DNA of 27,704 nt, taken from contig JAFONG010000146.1 of the NCBI GenBank assembly GCA_017418585.1, positions 1 through 27,704 on the forward strand, given 5' to 3'. The translations under genes were made by a program, and so were the position numbers. Positions 1 through 7,787 of this stretch are shown here, one piece after another. The stretch is from Erysipelotrichaceae bacterium. Lineage in GTDB: Bacteria > Bacillota_I > Bacilli_A > Erysipelotrichales > Erysipelotrichaceae. Position 1 is the stretch's first letter; each line of letters opens with the position of its first letter. The notes below the pieces were generated by a model that saw only the letters and a list, made by a program, of their open reading frames with translations, searched no databases and had not been told where the DNA came from.

Positions 1-1296
1 ATCTTCAAGTCCCCTTCCTATCACAAGTACGACGCCAGCGACTATTATGTCATCGATCCGGCTTTCGGAACGCAGGAAGATCTGGATGAACTGATCAGGC
101 TCTGCCACGAAAGAAACATGCTGGTCATTCTGGATCTGGCCATCAACCATACGGCCGGGGATCATGAATGGTTCAGACAGTTCACCAAGGCTCATCAGAA
201 CAACGATACCGAGAATAAATACTACAACTATTACGTATATGCGCCAAAGGACCAGAAGCCGGTAAACCGCGGTTTCTGCGATCTGAACGGTACGGTCGAA
301 ACATATGAGTGCAACTTTTCCTACACGATGCCGGAACTGAATTTCGATAACCCGGATGTCAGGAATGAAGTCCTGGATATTGCGGCATATTATCTGGCTA
401 AAGGCGTTGACGGATTCCGTTTTGATGCGGCGAAGTATGTATATCTGAATGACAATCCTGCTTCTACCGATTTCTGGAAATGGTATACGGGTGAACTGAG
501 AAAGATCAAGGAAGACATCTATCTGGTTGGCGAAGTGTGGAGTTCAGAATCGGAAATCAATCAGTACATAAAGGATATGAACTGCTTTAATTTCGCCATG
601 TCCGGTCCGGAAGGAATGATTGCAAAAACGGCGGCTGGAGACAATATCGATATCTATACGAAATATGTCGTATCTTATCAGAACAAGATAAAAGAACTGA
701 ATCCTGAAGCGATGCCGATCAGTTTTGTCGCCAACCACGATATGGACAGAGCCGCAGGTTATCTGACGGTATTCAACGGACGTGCCTATATCGGTGCGAA
801 TCTGTATCTGCTGGCTCCTGGTTCTCCATTTATCTACTATGGCGAAGAGATCGGCATGAAGGGTTCAAGAGGTTCAGCAAATACTGACGCGAATCGGAGA
901 CTGGCAATGCTCTGGGGAGACGGCGATACCGTCAAAGACCCCGAAGGAACGACTTTCGATCCTACCAAGCAGATCAACGGAACGGTATCCGAGCAGCTTC
1001 AGAACAAGAACAGTCTGTTGCAGCACTATATGAAACTGATCCGGATAAGAAAGACATACCCGCAGATCGGCAGAGGGGCCTATACGCAGATAAAGCTGGA
1101 TGATAAAAGAGCCGGAGGATTCTCGATCGAATATCAGGGAGAAGTCACCTATCTGATCCACAACGCTTCTGATACGGAACTGATAATCAAAACAGATATG
1201 TTTAAAGAAATGCTGGAATACGCCGGCTTGAACGAAGCAAGCTATACCAAGGGAGAACTGAAGATCGGTCCTTATACTTCAATTATTCTTCAATAG
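1..1296 (+). CDS. GH13 alpha-amylase family glycoside hydrolase, 5' end outside window
   Basis: This is the C-terminal 431 codons of a retaining alpha-glucan hydrolase; the reading frame is open from base 1. Four GH13 signatures appear in order. Region I is DLAINHT near nt 133-153. Region II is GFRFDAAKY, with the nucleophile Asp at nt 424-426. Region III is LVGEVW, with the acid/base Glu at nt 532-534. Region IV is FVANHD, with the transition-state Asp at nt 739-741. The visible start, SPSYHKYD...IDPAFGTQEDLDELI, is the usual beta-2/beta-3 stretch of small alpha-amylases, and the last ~90 residues are the beta-sandwich C domain. Without the N-terminus I cannot say whether it is secreted, or separate amylase from neopullulanase or maltodextrin glucosidase. 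Facing a maltodextrin importer, it probably makes or trims malto-oligosaccharides. Confidence 0.93.
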   Translation: MFKSPSYHKYDASDYYVIDPAFGTQEDLDELIRLCHERNMLVILDLAINHTAGDHEWFRQFTKAHQNNDTENKYYNYYVYAPKDQKPVNRGFCDLNGTVETYECNFSYTMPELNFDNPDVRNEVLDIAAYYLAKGVDGFRFDAAKYVYLNDNPASTDFWKWYTGELRKIKEDIYLVGEVWSSESEINQYIKDMNCFNFAMSGPEGMIAKTAAGDNIDIYTKYVVSYQNKIKELNPEAMPISFVANHDMDRAAGYLTVFNGRAYIGANLYLLAPGSPFIYYGEEIGMKGSRGSANTDANRRLAMLWGDGDTVKDPEGTTFDPTKQINGTVSEQLQNKNSLLQHYMKLIRIRKTYPQIGRGAYTQIKLDDKRAGGFSIEYQGEVTYLIHNASDTELIIKTDMFKEMLEYAGLNEASYTKGELKIGPYTSIILQ

Positions 1297-1319
1297 ACAT
1301 AGAAACCTGAATCAATAAA

Positions 1320-1347
1320 AAAACAGCAGAGTTAACTCTGCTGTTTT
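1320..1347. terminator. Bidirectional intrinsic terminator between amylase and mal operon
   Basis: A perfect palindrome has arms AAAACAGCAGAG and CTCTGCTGTTTT around TTAA. The A-run upstream and T-run downstream give a U-tract on both strands. It lies between two converging genes, 23 nt after the amylase stop and 22 nt after the ATPase stop, so it can end both transcripts. Confidence 0.9.
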
Positions 1348-1369
1348 GGTTTTTGTTTAAAGAATAATG

Positions 1370-2494
1370 CTAATCTGTCAGCAAGTTCTTTTCTGTTTCT
1401 ACATCAAAGAAATTCATGACGTTTCCTTTGAATGAAACACGCAGATCGTGGCCGTTTGTCAGCTGTTCTCTTTCTTCGTGGGAAAGATCTACAGTCGGGA
1501 CTCTGACGATCAATTCAGTCTCATCGGCTGTTACTACGTGCAGATGAAGTTCAGAACCCATCATTTCGTTGACCAGGATCTTTGTTTCGAAGGAATTCTT
1601 AGGATCCTTGCTCAAGAACATATGTTCCGGTCTGACGCCGAGAACGATCTCCTGCGGAGCGACATTTCTGGCTTTCAGTCTTTCGCCCTTCTTGCCGTCG
1701 ACAAGCAGCTTGGAGCCGAACGGAGTGACATAGTACTCGCCGTTTTCCTTGATCAGCTGGGTCTTGAAGGTATTCATCTTTGGAGCACCGATGAATTCCG
1801 CAACAAACAGGTTGGCCGGTTCATCGAATACTTCATCAGGTGTACCTACCTGCATGATATATCCGTCTTTCATGATGACGATGCGGTCGCCAAGAGTCAT
1901 CGCTTCCGTCTGGTCATGGGTAACGTAGATGAAGGTCGTATCGATCCTCTTTCTTAAGAGAATGATTTCAGCTCTCATCTGGTTACGCAGCTTGGCGTCC
2001 AGATTGGACAAAGGCTCATCCATCAGGAAGACTTTCGGATTTCTGACCATGGCACGGCCGATCGCGACTCTCTGTCTCTGGCCTCCTGACAGTGCCCTAG
2101 GCTTTCTGTTGAGATATTCCGTGATTCCCAGAATCTCGGCTACTTCCGTTACTTTCTTGAATACTTCATCCTGCGGCATCTTCTGCAGTCTTAAAGGGAA
2201 TGCGATATTCTCAAAGACCGTAAGATGCGGATACAGGGCATAGTTCTGGAAGACCATGGAAATATCACGGTCTTTCGGCTGCAGATCGTTGACAACGACA
2301 CCGTCGATCTCGACCGTTCCGCCAGAGATTTCTTCCAGACCGGCAACCATTCTTAATGTCGTAGACTTGCCGCATCCGGATGGACCTACGAATACAACGA
2401 ATTCCTTGTCGGCAATATCCAGATTGAAGTCATGGACAGCGACAACGTTATTATCATAAACTTTCTTTACATCAGTTAATTTTACTCTTGCCAT
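1370..2494 (-). CDS. malK: Maltodextrin/multi-sugar ABC transporter ATPase (MsmK/MalK type)
   Basis: ATP-hydrolysing subunit of a CUT1-family sugar importer, cytoplasmic and expected to act as a homodimer. The 374 residues show Walker A GPSGCGKST (37-45), Q-loop Gln83, signature LSGGQ (135-139), Walker B VFLMDEP (155-161), D-loop SNLD and H-loop His193. A C-terminal TOBE-type regulatory domain follows from about 235 and contains the typical GVRPEH stretch near residue 290. Length matches the MsmK/UgpC/MalK group. It is last in the operon and starts 5 nt after malG, with an AAAGGA Shine-Dalgarno inside the malG end. Members of this group can serve several importers, so the ATPase may not be exclusive to this transporter. 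Confidence 0.93.
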   Translation of the reverse strand: MARVKLTDVKKVYDNNVVAVHDFNLDIADKEFVVFVGPSGCGKSTTLRMVAGLEEISGGTVEIDGVVVNDLQPKDRDISMVFQNYALYPHLTVFENIAFPLRLQKMPQDEVFKKVTEVAEILGITEYLNRKPRALSGGQRQRVAIGRAMVRNPKVFLMDEPLSNLDAKLRNQMRAEIILLRKRIDTTFIYVTHDQTEAMTLGDRIVIMKDGYIMQVGTPDEVFDEPANLFVAEFIGAPKMNTFKTQLIKENGEYYVTPFGSKLLVDGKKGERLKARNVAPQEIVLGVRPEHMFLSKDPKNSFETKILVNEMMGSELHLHVVTADETELIVRVPTVDLSHEEREQLTNGHDLRVSFKGNVMNFFDVETEKNLLTD

Positions 2495-2499
2495 AATAA

Positions 2500-3369
2500 T
2501 TATCCTTTCACCGCTCCACCGGTTACACCTTCAACATAATACCTCTGTAAACACATGAATAGTACCGTTATCGGTATTGCTACCAGAACACCTCCGGCAC
2601 AGAACATCGTGTAGTTTGCCGATAGATTCTGCGGCGTTGAAATCAAATACTGCAGACCTACTGCAACGTTCATACCTGCGCTGGTAGCATGAGAGATGTA
2701 TTTTGCAAACATGAAGTCACCCCAAGGAGCCATGAATGCGGTCAGAATCGTATAGATTACGATCGGCTTAGATAAAGGCATGATGATCTTGGTGAAGACC
2801 TGGAATCTTGTTGCACCGTCGACTCTTGCCGCTTCATCAAGTGATCTGGAGATCGTATCAAAGAAGCCTTTTGATACATAGTAACCCATACCTGAACTGG
2901 CGACATATACCAGAATCAGACCAGGAACGGAGTTCGCACTGGTCAGATTGAACCAGCTTAAGACCTTGTAGAGAATGATCATGGAGAGGAAGCCCGGGAA
3001 GAATCCCAGTACCAGCATGATATTCATCAGCAGTTTCCTTCCTTTGAAACGCAGTCTGGACAAGGTATAGGACATACACAGAACGATGATCGTCTGGATG
3101 ACCGCTACAAACAGACCGATGATGAATGTATTCTTGAACCAGATCGGGAAATCGGTTTTCGTAAACAGATTGATATAGTTATCAAAGCCGAACTGTTTCG
3201 GAATGACATAACCGACCTGATAGGTAGATTCACATCTCAGGGATTCGAATACGAGGAAAACAAAAGGAATCAGCCAGACAATACTCATGGCAACCAGAAT
3301 GATATAAATGATGGTATTGCTCAGTCTTTCTTTGGCTTTTAAGCCCATATGTTTTTTCTTTTCAGACAT
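2500..3369 (-). CDS. malG: Maltodextrin ABC transporter permease MalG
   Basis: Inner-membrane permease of a CUT1 sugar importer, 289 residues. It opens with a charged cytoplasmic tail (MSEKKKHMGLKAKERL) and has about six hydrophobic segments. The BPD_transp_1 EAA loop, EAARVDGATRFQVFTKIIMP near residues 179-198, docks onto the ATPase. The short C-terminus, ending YVEGVTGGAVKG, is typical of MalG/GanQ proteins. Its ATG overlaps the malF stop by one base (TAATG), so the two permeases should be translationally coupled. Assignment to maltodextrin rests on the partner proteins and the nearby amylase; the sequence alone shows only a CUT1 permease. Confidence 0.92.
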   Translation of the reverse strand: MSEKKKHMGLKAKERLSNTIIYIILVAMSIVWLIPFVFLVFESLRCESTYQVGYVIPKQFGFDNYINLFTKTDFPIWFKNTFIIGLFVAVIQTIIVLCMSYTLSRLRFKGRKLLMNIMLVLGFFPGFLSMIILYKVLSWFNLTSANSVPGLILVYVASSGMGYYVSKGFFDTISRSLDEAARVDGATRFQVFTKIIMPLSKPIVIYTILTAFMAPWGDFMFAKYISHATSAGMNVAVGLQYLISTPQNLSANYTMFCAGGVLVAIPITVLFMCLQRYYVEGVTGGAVKG

Positions 3370-4937
3370 TATGAGTAATCCTCCTCATTCCTAGTGGATG
3401 GAATCGCGTTATAAACAATCAGTGCAATCGTAGAAACGACCACGAAGATCATGATACCGATAACGGAAGCAAGATAATACTTGGATTCCGCACCTGTTGT
3501 GATCTTGAACAGCCAGGTTACCAGCAGATCGGTATCGCCGGCAGATCCGGCACTGGTAAGAAGTTTCGGGTTATCCGGACCGCCTCCTGTCAGAAGGTAA
3601 ATGACATTGAAGTTGTTAATGTTACCGATAAAGCTAGTCAATAGATACGGGCCGGTAACAAACAGCATGTACGGCAGCGTGATCTTGAAGAACTGCTGAA
3701 CGGCGTTCGCACCGTCGATCTTGGCGGATTCATACAGATCTGCCGGGATGTTCATCAGAATACCGGTAACAATCAGCATCAGGTACGGTACACCGATCCA
3801 GATGTTGATGACGATGACCATGATCCTGGCTAGAGTAGTATTCTCCCAGAATCTGATGATATGCGCCAGATCCGAGATCCATCCCTGGTTCAGCAGCATG
3901 CCGTTAACAAGTCCGTTCGCCGAGAACATCTTGGATACATACAGTAAGGAGATGAACTGCGGAACTGCACTCGTCAATACCAGGATGCCTCTCCAAAGCT
4001 TCTTCAGTTTAATTCCCTTCTTGTTGATCATGATGGCTACGAACATGCCCAGGAAGTAGTTGGTGAATGTCGCAAAAAAGGCCCAGATCAAGGTCCAGGA
4101 CAGGATCTCTCCAAAAGTCAGAGACAGGCTGTTGGAACCCAGATTCAGATTAAACAGCGCATTGAAGTTGTCCATTCCGACCCAGGTAAACAGGTTCGAG
4201 TAGCCGTCATGCGCGCCATCGTAATTCGTGAATGCGACAAGGATCATGAACAGGATCGGGAGAACCGTGTTAAATACGATTCCGGTCAAAGGCAATGCCA
4301 GAAGCGTCTTGTGAAACTCTTCATCCAGCAAGGAAGCCATGTCGTCTTTCGTCGATTTCAGTTTCCTTCCTGATTTCAATATCTCTTCCGATATCTTGTT
4401 CTGTTTAACGTTCAGTCTCCATGTATAAATGAATGCCAAAATAAAGATTATCGTCAGTACACCATAGAGCAGACACTTGAACGAGTCATCTCCGTCAACT
4501 CTAACATATGTATCGAGTTTAGGATCGTATACGGTTCCCGGAACCTGTGTTCCAAGTGTCGGGAGCTTCCCCAGCCAGTAAAATCCGGCGGTAGCCATAT
4601 AAACGATAAAGACAACTTCAAACAGAAGGAACAGAAGGCCTCTTAACGGCTGTCCTCTGGCGATGGAACCGAATCCCATGATCGGATAGGACAGTCTGGT
4701 CTTAAAATCGCCGTTTTTGAATGTCGATAGAATATCAATGATTTCATCTTTTATCCAGGCAAAAAACTTCGATACCACATTAAACAGGTATTTAAATATA
4801 GATACGAACCAGCCCGGTATCGCTTTAACAAAATGAATCAGATTGTAAAGAAACAACTGAAACTTTGTCAGCTGTAAAAGATTGAGATCATCAATATCGT
4901 CGAATAAACTGATGTTTTTTGAATCATTTTTCTCCAT
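3369..4937 (-). CDS. malF: Maltodextrin ABC transporter permease MalF, long N-terminus
   Basis: Second inner-membrane permease, 522 residues, much longer than the ~290-320 of most CUT1 permeases. Residues 1-95 form an amphipathic, Phe-rich region. Two extra hydrophobic spans follow (about 101-120 and 154-172), enclosing a small external loop rich in Gly and Pro. The conserved permease core then runs from about 215, with an EAA loop (YESAKIDGANAVQQFFKITL) around residues 410-430. Added N-terminal segments before the core are also known from E. coli MalF. The start has AAGGGG nine bases upstream (nt 4947-4952). A strong hairpin separates it from the binding-protein gene, so its expression is probably lower than that gene's. 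Confidence 0.92.
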   Translation of the reverse strand: MEKNDSKNISLFDDIDDLNLLQLTKFQLFLYNLIHFVKAIPGWFVSIFKYLFNVVSKFFAWIKDEIIDILSTFKNGDFKTRLSYPIMGFGSIARGQPLRGLLFLLFEVVFIVYMATAGFYWLGKLPTLGTQVPGTVYDPKLDTYVRVDGDDSFKCLLYGVLTIIFILAFIYTWRLNVKQNKISEEILKSGRKLKSTKDDMASLLDEEFHKTLLALPLTGIVFNTVLPILFMILVAFTNYDGAHDGYSNLFTWVGMDNFNALFNLNLGSNSLSLTFGEILSWTLIWAFFATFTNYFLGMFVAIMINKKGIKLKKLWRGILVLTSAVPQFISLLYVSKMFSANGLVNGMLLNQGWISDLAHIIRFWENTTLARIMVIVINIWIGVPYLMLIVTGILMNIPADLYESAKIDGANAVQQFFKITLPYMLFVTGPYLLTSFIGNINNFNVIYLLTGGGPDNPKLLTSAGSAGDTDLLVTWLFKITTGAESKYYLASVIGIMIFVVVSTIALIVYNAIPSTRNEEDYS

Positions 4938-4953
4938 AGACTCAATCCCCTTT

Positions 4954-4996
4954 ATAAAAAAGAAAGGCAGATTAAGCCCATAAGCCTAATCTGCCT
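4954..4996 (-). terminator. Partial terminator/attenuator between binding protein gene and malF
   Basis: Downstream of the binding-protein stop the minus strand has arms AGGCAGATTA and TAATCTGCCT (nt 4987-4996 and 4965-4974) around a 12-nt loop. They are followed by a U-rich run (CTTTTTT) at about nt 4954-4961. It looks like an intrinsic terminator but sits inside an operon. The expected effect is that most transcripts end here and a minority continue into malF-malG-malK. The role is inferred from position. Confidence 0.8.
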
Positions 4997-5008
4997 GTGA
5001 AAATTGAA

Positions 5009-6559
5009 TTAGTTCTTTGTGATCTTGATTTCTTTGCTGCTTAAGTTGGCAGTCACTGTATAGTTGCCTGCCTCCAGGAATATGATGTTGTTATCACCAT
5101 TGGATTCTGCATCATATGGCTGAATCAGATCAGCGCCTTCTGTTACCTGCTGGCAGCCCATGTCAGTGCCCCAATCACCTGCAGCGACAATTCTGCCGCC
5201 CATGTAATCAGACTGCGGAACATCTAATGTGATGGAAAGGTTTTCACCATCCAGCGTCATCTTTGCGGCATCCTGGTCAGCGTTGTTCCAGCCATTCCAA
5301 GCGCCTACAAATACGTAACCGTCGATTGCAAACAGTGCATCAATTGCAGCCTTGTAGTCATCAAGACCCTTCTGCAGATCGGCATCCGAAGTAGCTTCTT
5401 CCGCAACAGTGCCTAATACCTTGGCGATATCCCACCAAGAACCATGAATCTGGCCCTGAGGAGTAGCGTAAGCGTTCTGAGCGGCTAAAGCGACAAGAGT
5501 CGGATCAGAAGATACGGCATCGGTAGCCTGAGCAGCCTTGTTGGAAGGACCCCATCCAAACTTGCTGAATCTGTCCATCTGGCATTCTTCACCTGTCAGA
5601 TAAAGAGCCAGTCTCTGTAAAGCGGAAGCTTTTGCAGGATCAGTCTGAGGCTTAACACCCATCAGCTTGTTGCCTGAGAAAGAACCTAAATGATATGTGT
5701 TTCCGTCAACGGTAAAGCTAGGAAGCGGAGCAACGCCCATGTTGTCGCCAAGAATGTCCTTGATCGTTGACAGAGCCCATGTACCTGTTACTACAACAGC
5801 GGAACCCTTGGAGAAGTCAGCGCCGTCAGATGAGCTGTTGGCAGCCTTGGACTTGGCAAGAATTTCCATGCCCTTCATGGCAGTCAGACCTTCCGGAGAA
5901 TTGAATGTATCGTTTACAGAAGTGAACTTGCCATCGGCACCGGTTACCCAATCGGATTTGCAGCCTGTTGCGAAGAAGAATGCGGCATTGTACCATGCGG
6001 ATGTCTTGTACTCCATGGAGAAGAACTTGTTGTTGTCTTCACATGCCTTAACAAGAGAAGCCAGATCACCGACGATATCATCGCTGATAACGGACTTATC
6101 ATAATACATGAAGTAGCCATTGTCGGAAGTCAGAGGATAGCAGTAGAGCTTTCCATCAACTGTAGCGGCATTGACTGCACCGGCATCGTTGGAATCTTTA
6201 ACAGTAGCAGAAGCACCCTCACCCAATACGGCCAAAGCGCCTGCCTGTACCAGACGAGCCAGCTGGTCCTGCGCGAAGCAGTATACATCCGGTCCGGATT
6301 CTACGTCGGTGATCATCTGTGTAGCTGCATCAGCTTCAGAGATGCCTTCGATCGTAGCGTTGATCTGAATGTCTTCGTTCTCTGCGTTGAATTTTTCGAT
6401 CTGCTGTTTTGTCAGATCAGCAACGCCCTCAACTTCAGACACCCAAACAGTAATGTCGTAAGTTCCTTCCGCAGTCCCCTGTCCTTCATCTTTCTTTGAA
6501 CAACCAACTAAAGTGAGAACCATCAGAACAGCTAGAAGGATTGAAATAAGTTTTTTCAT
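5009..6559 (-). CDS. Maltodextrin-binding lipoprotein with C-terminal SusE/SusF-like starch-binding module
   Basis: Extracellular lipid-anchored solute-binding protein of the CUT1 importer. The ATG at 6559 is chosen because it opens a canonical signal peptide (MKKLISILLAVLMVLTLVGC, lipid-modified Cys20) with AAAGGA upstream; the longer open frame to 6634 would prefix a non-signal sequence and cross the promoter. Residues ~30-408 are a type I sugar-binding fold of normal length (DITVWVSEVEG..., PDVYCFAQDQLARL...). Residues ~413-516 are extra: GYVFVGAWNGWN...GDWGTDMGCQQ...GDNNIIFLEAGNYTVTANL. That pattern resembles the beta-sandwich starch-binding modules of Bacteroidetes SusE/SusF. I infer that the tail captures longer glucans near the transporter; the domain call is by eye and moderately sure. 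Confidence 0.88.
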   Translation of the reverse strand: MKKLISILLAVLMVLTLVGCSKKDEGQGTAEGTYDITVWVSEVEGVADLTKQQIEKFNAENEDIQINATIEGISEADAATQMITDVESGPDVYCFAQDQLARLVQAGALAVLGEGASATVKDSNDAGAVNAATVDGKLYCYPLTSDNGYFMYYDKSVISDDIVGDLASLVKACEDNNKFFSMEYKTSAWYNAAFFFATGCKSDWVTGADGKFTSVNDTFNSPEGLTAMKGMEILAKSKAANSSSDGADFSKGSAVVVTGTWALSTIKDILGDNMGVAPLPSFTVDGNTYHLGSFSGNKLMGVKPQTDPAKASALQRLALYLTGEECQMDRFSKFGWGPSNKAAQATDAVSSDPTLVALAAQNAYATPQGQIHGSWWDIAKVLGTVAEEATSDADLQKGLDDYKAAIDALFAIDGYVFVGAWNGWNNADQDAAKMTLDGENLSITLDVPQSDYMGGRIVAAGDWGTDMGCQQVTEGADLIQPYDAESNGDNNIIFLEAGNYTVTANLSSKEIKITKN

Positions 6560-6580
6560 TAGAATCAATTCCTTTCTATG

Positions 6581-6603
6581 TTTTAGTGAGATAATCACTA
6601 AAA
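6581..6603 (-). promoter_or_regulatory. 23-bp inverted repeat on the mal operon transcription start (candidate operator)
   Basis: Perfect 9-bp arms TTTTAGTGA / TCACTAAAA flank a 5-bp centre (GATAA on the + strand). The repeat begins 3 bp past the -10 box and ends 21 bp before the ATG, so it covers the expected start site. This is a classic repressor position (LacI, GntR or similar). No regulator gene lies in the window to test it against. A 5' UTR stem is less likely because the first arm would lie at or before +1. Confidence 0.65.
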
Positions 6604-6605
6604 TC

Positions 6606-6633
6606 ATTATATCGCAAAAAGAAAACGCATACA
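6606..6633 (-). promoter_or_regulatory. mal operon promoter: TATAAT -10 and imperfect cre
   Basis: A consensus TATAAT lies at 6606-6611 on the minus strand, about 47 nt before the binding-protein ATG. The -35 region at a 17-bp spacing (ATGTAT) is poor, as in promoters that need regulation. Nt 6620-6633 match the CcpA site TGWAANCGNTNWCA at all but two fixed positions, so weak catabolite repression is possible. Confidence 0.6.
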
Positions 6634-6710
6634 TAAATTTGTGTTAAATATGTGAAATAAAATCAATTTATCTTTTTTGACTGATATGATCGCAGTCTTG
6701 CAGATCGAAA

Positions 6711-7787
6711 TCAATCCATGAAATCAAGCAGTACTCTATTCAAGACGGCAAGATCCGTACAGACCAGCCGTCCGTGATCCACTTTGATGTTTGGATTGTT
6801 TACCCCTTTCGGATATTCCTTCAGAAGATCACAGTCATACTTTCTGTTAAATGCTTCTATATCCAGACCGTAGATGGTTCTAAGCGACATCATGATGTTC
6901 TCGAACATCATCTCTTCCCTGCTCAGGTGCAGATCTTCATCACGGATATCTGTTTCATTGAAGTATTTTTCAAAGGAGCGCGTATTGGTATAACGGCTGT
7001 TTCCGATCTTTCCCGAGGCTCCCAGAGATAATCCCAGAAAATCATCATAGTTCCAGTATCCCAGATTGTGTCTGGACTCGTATCCTTTCAGACAGTAGTT
7101 GGATACTTCATAATGGATATACCCTTTTTCGGATAGTCTTTGTTCGATCAGTTCGTACATGTCCGCTTCGATGTCTTCATCAAGACTGCTTATTCCCTTC
7201 TTTCCGAAAACGGAATTCTCTTCGACAGTCAGAGAATACAAGGAGATATGCGGAATATTGAGATCCAGGGCTTTATTCAAAGTATCCTGAAGGATCTGCA
7301 TGGTCTGGCCCGGCAGGGAATACATCAGATCGATGCTGATATTGGAAATGCCGTTGTCTTTCAGAAGCGCTATCCTGTCTTTCACATCATCGAAAGAATG
7401 TCTTCTTCCTATCGTTTTCAGCAGATTGTCATCGGCACTCTGCAGACCCATGGAGACCCTGTTGATGCCGTGTTTCTTCATAATATCGATCTTGCGCTGA
7501 TCCAAGGATTCCGGATTGACTTCTATCGTGTATTCCATGACTCTTTCGGCAAAAGGGTCTATCATTTCAAGCAGACGTTTTAACTGTGTATCATTCAGTG
7601 TAGTCGGCGTTCCTCCGCCTATATAGATCGTTTCATACTGATCCTTACAGTTTTCTTCTGCTTCCCTGCTTAATCTATCAAGCCAGCGTTCTGCCAGCTT
7701 TTCATCGTAAACGCGATGACAAAAATCGCAATAGTAGCATATTGCCTTGCAGAACGGAACATGAATATAGAGATGGTTAATTCCCAT
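6711..7787 (-). CDS. hemW: Radical SAM heme chaperone HemW (formerly HemN-like)
   Basis: 358-residue radical SAM protein of the coproporphyrinogen dehydrogenase-like family. The N-terminus, HLYIHVPFCKAICYYCDF, supplies the 4Fe-4S cysteines Cys13, Cys17 and Cys20 in CxxxCxxC spacing. GGGTPT follows near residue 58, and a SAM-binding stretch (TIEVNPESL) follows that. The extra N-terminal residues and the cysteine after CxxC that mark true HemN oxidases are absent, which favours HemW. HemW is known to bind heme and pass it to membrane haemoproteins. The gene overlaps lepA by 11 nt, the usual lepA-hemW order. No other heme gene is visible here. Confidence 0.92.
   Translation of the reverse strand: MGINHLYIHVPFCKAICYYCDFCHRVYDEKLAERWLDRLSREAEENCKDQYETIYIGGGTPTTLNDTQLKRLLEMIDPFAERVMEYTIEVNPESLDQRKIDIMKKHGINRVSMGLQSADDNLLKTIGRRHSFDDVKDRIALLKDNGISNISIDLMYSLPGQTMQILQDTLNKALDLNIPHISLYSLTVEENSVFGKKGISSLDEDIEADMYELIEQRLSEKGYIHYEVSNYCLKGYESRHNLGYWNYDDFLGLSLGASGKIGNSRYTNTRSFEKYFNETDIRDEDLHLSREEMMFENIMMSLRTIYGLDIEAFNRKYDCDLLKEYPKGVNNPNIKVDHGRLVCTDLAVLNRVLLDFMD

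Noticed and set aside
6560..6634. 25-residue N-terminal extension of the maltodextrin-binding protein
   Set aside because: It would cross the -10 box and the operator palindrome and hide the signal peptide; ATG 6559 has a good ribosome site.
6635..6710. Terminator after hemW
   Set aside because: GACTG/CAGTC can pair near 6680-6700 but is followed by A-rich, not U-rich, sequence on the transcribed strand; no intrinsic terminator is supported, so hemW transcripts may run toward the mal promoter.
6660..6715. AAATCAAT repeated on either side of the hemW end
   Set aside because: Eight AT-rich bases repeated once 48 nt apart is expected by chance; no other sign of an insertion.
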